NCBI GenBank assembly: GCA_937927885.1
Contig: CALEZJ010000006.1
Location: 1-9,493, forward strand
Length of the DNA: 9,493 bases
From: an uncultured Paracoccaceae bacterium
GTDB lineage: Bacteria > Pseudomonadota > Alphaproteobacteria > Rhodobacterales > Rhodobacteraceae
Direction of reading: 5' to 3'
Under the pieces are notes generated by a model. That model saw only the letters and a program-made list of their open reading frames with translations. It searched no databases and was not told where the DNA came from. The position numbers were made by a program, and so were the translations under genes. The stretch's first letter is position 1. Each line of letters starts with the position of its first letter. Positions 1 through 4,800 of the stretch are shown piece by piece.

Positions 1-664
1 CCTCGGGGTCGCAAAGGGACTTCATCGGGATGGCGTCGCGGGCGCGTTGAAGGGCGTCGCGGGGAATACGCTCCATCGCGCGGGTCCAGGTGGCGCCGGG
101 ACAGACAGCGTTCGCCGTACCTCCAAAGACCGCCATCTCGCGCGCAAGTCCGCGAGTCATGCCCAGGATGCCGGCCTTGGCCGCAGCATAGTCGACACAG
201 CCCAGATCGCCATTCATCGCTGAATCCGAGGAAATCGAAACGATCCGCCCCCGCCCCCGCGCCTTCATCAGCGGCAGCACCTGTCGCGAACAATGGACCG
301 CCGCACGCAGGGATATGTCGAGGACGAAGTCCAGGACTTCGGGCCGTGCCTCGGCAAAGGCCGAGAAATTCTCGCGCGCGGTCTGGCCAAGGTTGTTGAC
401 CAACACATCCGGCGCGCCCAGGTCGGCATCTATCCGGGCAAAGCCGCCGACCAGCGTTGCCCGGTCCAGCAGGTCGCCGGGCAGCGCCAGAACCCGCCCG
501 CCATGGGCGCGCGCTGCATCGGCGGTCTGCTCCAGTGCAGCGGCATCAAGGTCGAGGATGGCCAGATCGGCCCCGCCGCGCGCAAACTCCAGCGCAATGG
601 CCCGCCCGATCCCGTGTGCGGCGCCGGTTACCGCGACGATGCGGCCGTCAAAATCTCTGGTCAT
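1..664 (-). CDS. Short-chain dehydrogenase/reductase (SDR), 3' end outside window
   Basis: Classical NAD(P)-dependent SDR, predicted cytosolic, oxidising an alcohol or reducing a ketone. 221 residues are visible and the C-terminus lies beyond the left edge; the family is usually about 250. The Rossmann motif TGAAHGIG is at residues 13-20. Asp38 after the second strand favours NAD(H). NNLG at 90-93 replaces the usual NNAG. The catalytic Ser146, Tyr159 and Lys163 (YAAAK) are present. The Asn of the usual catalytic tetrad appears to be Ser118 (DISLRA). The ATG at 664-662 overlaps the upstream TGA as ATGA, and a GGGAG lies six bases ahead of it, so translation is probably coupled. As third gene after an acyl-CoA dehydrogenase and a SnoaL-like protein, it may act as a hydroxyacyl-CoA or ring-alcohol dehydrogenase; that role is inferred from position. 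Confidence 0.9.
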   Translation of the reverse strand, partial: MTRDFDGRIVAVTGAAHGIGRAIALEFARGGADLAILDLDAAALEQTADAARAHGGRVLALPGDLLDRATLVGGFARIDADLGAPDVLVNNLGQTARENFSAFAEARPEVLDFVLDISLRAAVHCSRQVLPLMKARGRGRIVSISSDSAMNGDLGCVDYAAAKAGILGMTRGLAREMAVFGGTANAVCPGATWTRAMERIPRDALQRARDAIPMKSLCDPE

Positions 665-1194
665 TGGGTGCTCCCGGAATGGGGTGGAAAACGTGTCAGA
701 GCCTGAAAGGAGGGGTCATCGGGCCCAGCCCGACCGCCGGGCGCCAGCGAGGGATCAACCGCCCCACCGCCCACCCTCTGGCGGCGCGTCCAGTCGTTCA
801 CGATCCGGCGTGACAGGAACCGCCATTCTCCATCCCGCCGTGCGTAATGGTCCAGGCTGCGGCTGCCGGTGGTGACGTCCTCGGCGTCCGGGCCATGCGT
901 GCGATGCCAGTTGATCTTGTGCACCTCGCCCTCGGCGAGGTCCCCTTCGATCACAAAGGCGGTCTGCAGGACGTAATGCGCCGTCGCGTCGTAAGCCGAT
1001 AGCGCGCTTCGCACATGGTCGACATAGGCATCAATCCCACCGTCAAAGGCGGCACCGTGATGATCGCGCGCATCGTCGTGATAGAGGCTGCGCAAAAGGG
1101 CGAAGTCGCGCCGGTCTATGGCACGCGAGTAGGCGGTGACCAGTCGGCGCAGCGCCTCGCAATCGGCCAGTTCCTGCAGGTCGGGGGCCCTCAT
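661..1194 (-). CDS. SnoaL/NTF2-like protein (SnoaL_4 type), possible dehydratase or hydratase
   Basis: 177-residue single-domain protein of the NTF2-like superfamily, which includes LinA, scytalone dehydratase and the bile-acid dehydratase BaiE. The N-terminal helix carries Tyr22-x4-Asp27, followed by a hydrophobic stretch and YHDDARDHHG (38-47). His73 lies where LinA has its catalytic His (LinA dyad Asp25/His73). The domain ends near residue 138 at RRIVNDWTRR. The remaining 40 residues are a Gly/Pro-rich tail with no recognisable domain. The start was chosen because ATG 1194-1192 overlaps the dehydrogenase TGA as ATGA and has AGAGG upstream; the frame stays open further upstream only as a shadow of that gene. 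Enzymatic activity is likely from the dyad but the substrate is unknown; a binding role cannot be excluded. Confidence 0.85.
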   Translation of the reverse strand: MRAPDLQELADCEALRRLVTAYSRAIDRRDFALLRSLYHDDARDHHGAAFDGGIDAYVDHVRSALSAYDATAHYVLQTAFVIEGDLAEGEVHKINWHRTHGPDAEDVTTGSRSLDHYARRDGEWRFLSRRIVNDWTRRQRVGGGAVDPSLAPGGRAGPDDPSFQALTRFPPHSGSTQ

Positions 1195-3398
1195 GCGCCG
1201 CCTCTCGGTTCGCGCGGCATGCCAAGCCCCTGTTCGGCAATGATGTTCAGCTGCACCTCGTTGGTGCCGCCGTAAATCGTCTCGGCTCGGCTGAACATCG
1301 CCATCTGCTGAAGCGCCGCGACATCCGGATCGTCGGCCAACGCGAGCCCGTCCGCGCCTAGAATATCCAGCGCCAGTTCCCCAAGCGCGCGGTGCCAGTT
1401 CGACCATTCGTATTTCCAGGTCAGGCCCTCGGGCCCGGAAGCGCCGCGTTCCAGCGCATCGAGCGTTTCCAGAGCGCCGTAGCGCATCGCCCGAAGCCCG
1501 GCCCAGGCGCGGCCGAGCGCGGCGTCCAGATCCGGGCGCCCGGAAGGCAGTCGGCGGGCCAGTGCAGCCAGTTCACGGGCAAAGCCCAGTTGCTGACCCA
1601 GCGTCGAGATCCCGCGCTCGAACCCCAGAAGGGCCATCGCAACCTGCCAGCCCTGACCGACCCCGCCAACCAGATCGTCCGACGCGGCGCGCGCGCCGTC
1701 AAAAAAGACCTCGTTGAATTCGGCGCCACCGTTCATCTGGCGGATCGGACGGATCTCGATCCCCGGCTGATCGAGCGGAAGCAGCAGAAACACCAACCCC
1801 TTGCGCCCGACCGATCCCTCTTCGCCCCTTGCCAGCACAAAGATCCAGTCCGACAGATGCGCGAGCGAGGTCCATATCTTCTGCCCTGTTACCCGCCAGT
1901 CGCCCGAGGGGTCCTGACGCGCGCGCGTGCGGACCGCAGCCAGATCCGATCCCGCACCTGGCTCGGAATAGCCCTGCGCCCAGAAGGTGCTGCCCGACAG
2001 GATCCCCGGTAGATGGCGGGCCTGTTGACCCTTGGTGCCGAAGGCTGCCAGAGTCGGCGCGACCAGCCCCTCGCCGATATGACCCATGCGCCCGGGTCCA
2101 CCGGCGCGGGCGTATTCCTCGTTGAAGATGACCTGTTCTGCCACGTTCAGGCCGCGCCCGCCCAAGTCCCGTGGCAGGCCCAGCCCGATCCAGCCGCCCG
2201 CCGCCAGTTCGCGTTCCCAATCCTTGCGCAACTCGGGCAGCGCCTCGCCATCACCCGCCCCGCCGCGCCCGACCAGCGGTGCAAACCGCCCGGTCAGGTG
2301 CATCGCCAGCCAATCGGCGACCTCTGCGCGAAAGGCGCTTGCCTTGCCCGGAGGCTGGATCACCGGCAATGCCCCCGCCGCCACCCGCCGCCCCAGACCG
2401 GTGAACAGCGGTTGCGGCTGGCCCGCCTTCTGACGGACCGCCTGCGCGCGCTTGAAGAAAAGGTGTGGTGGGTATTCCCAGGTAAACCCGACGCCCCCAT
2501 GAAGCTGGATCGCTTCGGCGGCGGCAAGGTCCAATACCTCTACTGCCTGTGCCAGTGCAGCGTCGGATTCAGCCTCGGCGAGGGGGGCATCCATTCCGGC
2601 ATCTATCGCCGCCGCCAGCCCGGACAGCATCGCCCCCGCGCTGACCAGCCGCGCATAAAGTGCCGCCACCCGATGCTTGACTGCCTGAAACGAGGCGATG
2701 CTGCGGCCGAACTGCACCCGTCCAGCGATGTACTCCCGCGTCAGGTCAAAGGCCCCTCGCGCAGCGCCCAGGGCCTCGGCCGCGTCGATGAGCCGGGCGC
2801 GCGCGCGAGCAGGCGCAAGGTTCGGCACATCGCCCAGTGACAGCGCCGGGGTGGCATCCAGATGCAGGCGGACTGCAGGACGAGTCGCATCCAGCATCGC
2901 AAGCGGGATCACACGGGTCTCCGCACCGTCGATCCACCAAAGGCCATCCGCGCGGCATAACAGGAACCCTTCGGCCGCCGCAGCCGCTACCAGTGTGCCA
3001 TCAAGGCTGTCACCCCTGAGCGCCAGCCTGTCGCCATCTGCCACCACAGCGATCACCGCGCCTCTGGCGATCCGGCCCAGAAGGTCGTCGCGCAAGGGAC
3101 CCTGCGCGACCTGACGCAGAACCAGCGCTGCCTCGGCCACCACGCCAAAGGGCAGCGGCGCCAGCCGTTGGCCCAGTTCCCGCGCAATCAGACAGGCTTC
3201 GACCATGCCCAGCCCAAGCCCGCCCTGCGCCTCGGGGACAAGTGCCGCGGCCATGCCCAGATCCCCGGCGAAGCGCGCCCACAGATCCCCTGCCCCAGCG
3301 CCATCGGCGGCCGCCCGCGCCGGTCCCAGCCCGCCAGATGCGTCCAGAAACCGCGCGACCTCGTCGCGGATCAGCCGTTGCTCGTCGCTCAATTGCAT
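1191..3398 (-). CDS. Double (fused) acyl-CoA dehydrogenase, FadE34/ChsE3-like architecture
   Basis: 735-residue flavoprotein made of two acyl-CoA dehydrogenase units, introducing a 2,3-double bond into an acyl-CoA. The N-terminal unit (about 1-345) has a degenerate middle domain but keeps the C-terminal helical bundle, with the flavin-binding REYIAGRVQFGR (221-232) and QLHGGVGFTWEYP (298-310). The C-terminal unit (about 353-735) has the full YSEPGAGSD motif at 477-485 and WTS at 511-513. The usual catalytic Glu of IYEGT is Gly here (IYGGTNEVQ, 708-716). Glu594 in LLGFER sits where isovaleryl- and long-chain acyl-CoA dehydrogenases keep their base. This one-active, one-degenerate design matches the mycobacterial steroid dehydrogenases (FadE34 is a single fused chain). 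Start ATG 3398-3396 is preceded by GGAAAG. It is the first gene of a three-gene coupled operon. The steroid-like substrate is inference from architecture only. Confidence 0.92.
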   Translation of the reverse strand: MQLSDEQRLIRDEVARFLDASGGLGPARAAADGAGAGDLWARFAGDLGMAAALVPEAQGGLGLGMVEACLIARELGQRLAPLPFGVVAEAALVLRQVAQGPLRDDLLGRIARGAVIAVVADGDRLALRGDSLDGTLVAAAAAEGFLLCRADGLWWIDGAETRVIPLAMLDATRPAVRLHLDATPALSLGDVPNLAPARARARLIDAAEALGAARGAFDLTREYIAGRVQFGRSIASFQAVKHRVAALYARLVSAGAMLSGLAAAIDAGMDAPLAEAESDAALAQAVEVLDLAAAEAIQLHGGVGFTWEYPPHLFFKRAQAVRQKAGQPQPLFTGLGRRVAAGALPVIQPPGKASAFRAEVADWLAMHLTGRFAPLVGRGGAGDGEALPELRKDWERELAAGGWIGLGLPRDLGGRGLNVAEQVIFNEEYARAGGPGRMGHIGEGLVAPTLAAFGTKGQQARHLPGILSGSTFWAQGYSEPGAGSDLAAVRTRARQDPSGDWRVTGQKIWTSLAHLSDWIFVLARGEEGSVGRKGLVFLLLPLDQPGIEIRPIRQMNGGAEFNEVFFDGARAASDDLVGGVGQGWQVAMALLGFERGISTLGQQLGFARELAALARRLPSGRPDLDAALGRAWAGLRAMRYGALETLDALERGASGPEGLTWKYEWSNWHRALGELALDILGADGLALADDPDVAALQQMAMFSRAETIYGGTNEVQLNIIAEQGLGMPREPRGGA

Positions 3399-3430
3399 CT
3401 GTGTCTTTCCGTCTCTGCCGTCCCAAAATG

Positions 3431-3448
3431 GCCCACCGCCGCATACCC
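3431..3448 (-). promoter_or_regulatory. Conserved block upstream of the dehydrogenase operon (possible core promoter)
   Basis: On the minus strand this reads GGGTATGCGGCGGTGGGC. It matches 15 of 18 positions of the block at 4725-4742 upstream of the SDR gene. It ends 32 bases before the dehydrogenase ATG (38 in the other case) and lies two bases downstream of the 12-bp operator core. A -10 role for TATGCG is plausible, but no clear -35 is visible. Confidence 0.45.
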
Positions 3449-3449
3449 T

Positions 3450-3471
3450 GCATCGTCCGAACGCAGGATGC
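3450..3471. promoter_or_regulatory. Putative operator, copy 1, in divergent promoter region
   Basis: The site begins GCATCGTCCGAAC (3450-3462), identical over 13 bases to the reverse complement of 4744-4756. The core TCG-TC-CGA is an inverted repeat. The full 22 bp is also a looser palindrome: GCATC at one end, GATGC at the other, 8 of 11 half-site positions matching. It lies 51 bases upstream of the leftward dehydrogenase and 43 bases upstream of the rightward SnoaL-like gene, so one bound regulator could control both. The regulator is not in the window and its family cannot be told from the site. Confidence 0.6.
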
Positions 3472-3514
3472 CACGCCGCGGCGCCGATTGCAGCGTGACG
3501 TGACGGAGGGACCG

Positions 3515-3970
3515 ATGACAGACCTGCACGAACGCCTTCAAGTGATCGAGGACCGCCTCGCCCTAGCCGATCTGATTGCCCGATATGGCCCTGCCGTCGA
3601 CAGCGGCGACGGCAAATCGCTGGCCCGCGATTGGTGCGAGGAAGCGGTCTATGCCGGCGACGGCTGGGAGTTTCGCGGCCTCGAGGCCATCGCCGGGATC
3701 CCGGATTTCCCTCAGCACCGGGCCTTTATGGCGCAGGGCTGCGCGCATGTGCTGGGACCCCATGCGATCACCTTGAGCGGCGACACCGCCAGTGCGCGCG
3801 GGCATTCGCTGGTGATGGTGCAGGCGCAGGGCCTCTGGCAGGTGGTCCGGGCCTCGGCCAATCTCTGGCAGTTCCGGCGCGAGCCGCAGGGCTGGCGCAT
3901 TCTGCGCCGTGATTTGCGCCCCCTCGATGGATCGCCTGCGGCGCAGGCGCTGCTTCAACCGCACATGTAG
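3515..3970 (+). CDS. SnoaL/NTF2-like protein, second copy
   Basis: 151-residue NTF2-like protein. Helix 1 (about 3-31) ends in Tyr24-x4-Asp29. His78 in CAHVLG occupies the position of the LinA catalytic His, so the Asp/His dyad is kept. The strands LWQFRREPQGWRILRRDLRPL (about 117-138) form the typical end of the fold. The start was chosen at ATG 3515, with GGAGG at 3505-3509 and five bases between; the frame stays open upstream to 3242 but that part is antisense to the dehydrogenase. It is transcribed divergently from the dehydrogenase operon across a shared putative operator, and its last 16 bases overlap the end of the convergent SDR gene. Like its two relatives here it is probably a dehydratase or isomerase-type enzyme; the substrate is unknown and sequence similarity among the three is low. 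Confidence 0.82.
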   Translation: MTDLHERLQVIEDRLALADLIARYGPAVDSGDGKSLARDWCEEAVYAGDGWEFRGLEAIAGIPDFPQHRAFMAQGCAHVLGPHAITLSGDTASARGHSLVMVQAQGLWQVVRASANLWQFRREPQGWRILRRDLRPLDGSPAAQALLQPHM

Positions 3971-4686
3971 GCCCCGTCCACCACCTGCACCGCCCCCGAC
4001 ACATAAGCCGCGGCTTCGGACGCCAGCCAAAGATAGACCCCGGACAATGCCTCGGGCGGTGCTCCGTCCTCAAGTCCGGCCAGCTTTGCGCGGTGCAGCC
4101 CGAGAGCCGGGATCGCATCCTGGAGGGGCGCCAGATCCTTGCCGATCCCGGTCAGCACCCGGCCCGGCGCCACGGCATTCACACGCAATCCCAGATGGCC
4201 GTATTCCGCCGCCAGCGAGCGGGTCAAAGCAATGACCCCGGCCTTCGACGCCGCATAGGGCGCAGCATAGGCGATGCCCTTCAATCCCGCTGTCGAAGCT
4301 GTGTTGACGATCACCCCGCCAGGACGCGCCAACGCGGGCAAGGCGGCACGGCAGATCTCGAACACCGAGGTCAGGTTCACCCGGAGCACCCGGTCCCAGT
4401 CGGCATCCGGCGTCCGATCGAAATGCGCCCGAGAATAGATGCCAGCCACGTTCACCAGCACATCGATCGGCCCGGCCGTGGCCACCATCGCCTGACCTTC
4501 TCCTGGCGCCAAAGCGTCATAGGCCAGTGTCCGCGCGTCGGTCGTTCTGGCCAGGTCCCGCAGCCCCGCATCGTCCCGATCCGCGGCGATCAACTGGGCT
4601 CCTTCGGCCGCAAAGGCCATCGCAACCGCCCGGCCTATTCCGGCGGCGGCCCCGGTAACCAGCACCCTTTTTCCGTTGAAGCGCAT
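3955..4686 (-). CDS. Short-chain dehydrogenase/reductase (SDR)
   Basis: Complete 243-residue classical SDR. TGAAAGIG is at 11-18. Asp36 at the end of the second strand suggests NAD(H). NVAG is at 79-82. The full catalytic tetrad is present: Asn104, Ser131, Tyr144 and Lys148 (YAASK), followed by APGRVLTG and the C-terminal YVSGAVQVVDGAYMCG. An ATG also lies at 4701, but it is inside the ribosome binding site of the ATG at 4686, which has AAGGAGG and a five-base spacer; 4686 is therefore preferred. The gene diverges from the SnoaL-OYE gene across the second shared operator and overlaps tail-to-tail with the gene on its other side. A hydroxysteroid-dehydrogenase-like or other alcohol dehydrogenase role is likely; specificity cannot be read. 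Confidence 0.93.
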   Translation of the reverse strand: MRFNGKRVLVTGAAAGIGRAVAMAFAAEGAQLIAADRDDAGLRDLARTTDARTLAYDALAPGEGQAMVATAGPIDVLVNVAGIYSRAHFDRTPDADWDRVLRVNLTSVFEICRAALPALARPGGVIVNTASTAGLKGIAYAAPYAASKAGVIALTRSLAAEYGHLGLRVNAVAPGRVLTGIGKDLAPLQDAIPALGLHRAKLAGLEDGAPPEALSGVYLWLASEAAAYVSGAVQVVDGAYMCG

Positions 4687-4689
4687 TCT

Positions 4690-4698
4690 CTCCTCCTT
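4690..4698 (-). promoter_or_regulatory. Ribosome binding site that decides the SDR start
   Basis: On the minus strand AAGGAGGAG precedes the ATG at 4686 at an ideal distance. The alternative upstream ATG (4701-4699) would place this strong Shine-Dalgarno inside the coding region as Lys-Glu-Glu, so the shorter protein is the better call. Confidence 0.75.
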
Positions 4699-4724
4699 CA
4701 TGCGCCTTCATCAACACCCGGCGA

Positions 4725-4742
4725 GGCCACTGCGGCATACCC
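4725..4742 (-). promoter_or_regulatory. Conserved block upstream of SDR (possible core promoter)
   Basis: On the minus strand it reads GGGTATGCCGCAGTGGCC, matching 15 of 18 positions of 3431-3448. It lies one base downstream of the 12-bp operator core and ends 38 bases before the SDR ATG. The same order of elements in both leftward promoters suggests a shared promoter design. Confidence 0.45.
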
Positions 4743-4756
4743 GGTTCGGACGATGC
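4735..4756. promoter_or_regulatory. Putative operator, copy 2, in divergent promoter region
   Basis: It contains GTTCGGACGATGC (4744-4756), the exact reverse complement of the 13-mer at 3450-3462. It sits between the SDR (start 4686) and the SnoaL-OYE gene (start 4801), 44 bases from the latter. GCAT at 4735 and ATGC at 4753 bound the 22-bp site, as in copy 1. The orientation is flipped relative to the leftward gene compared with copy 1, as expected if a near-palindromic core is bound by a dimer. Confidence 0.6.
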
Positions 4757-4787
4757 GCCTGGCCCCTACCCTGTCACCCTGCCCTGC

Positions 4788-4794
4788 AAAGGAG
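4788..4794 (+). promoter_or_regulatory. Ribosome binding site of the SnoaL-OYE gene
   Basis: AAAGGAG lies six bases before the ATG at 4801. It fixes the start of a reading frame that otherwise stays open upstream to 4093, where it is only antisense to the SDR. Confidence 0.75.
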
Positions 4795-4800
4795 ATTGCC

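Noticed and set aside
1195..1407. Longer start for the first SnoaL-like gene
   Set aside because: The extension lies inside the dehydrogenase coding region and is not protein-like; the ATGA overlap gives a natural start at 1194.
1392..2840. Two plus-strand open frames (1392-2012 and 2013-2840) opposite the dehydrogenase
   Set aside because: They are typical high-GC antisense frames without motifs or ribosome binding sites.
4768..4781. Direct repeat ACCCTG (4768-4773 and 4776-4781) before the SnoaL-OYE gene
   Set aside because: Six-base repeats in pyrimidine-rich GC-rich DNA are expected by chance; an ACCCTG also occurs at 3445-3450, but that is too little to call a site.
4093..4800. Upstream extension of the SnoaL-OYE frame by 236 codons
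   Set aside because: This part is antisense to the SDR, and a good Shine-Dalgarno sits just before ATG 4801, where the domain homology begins.
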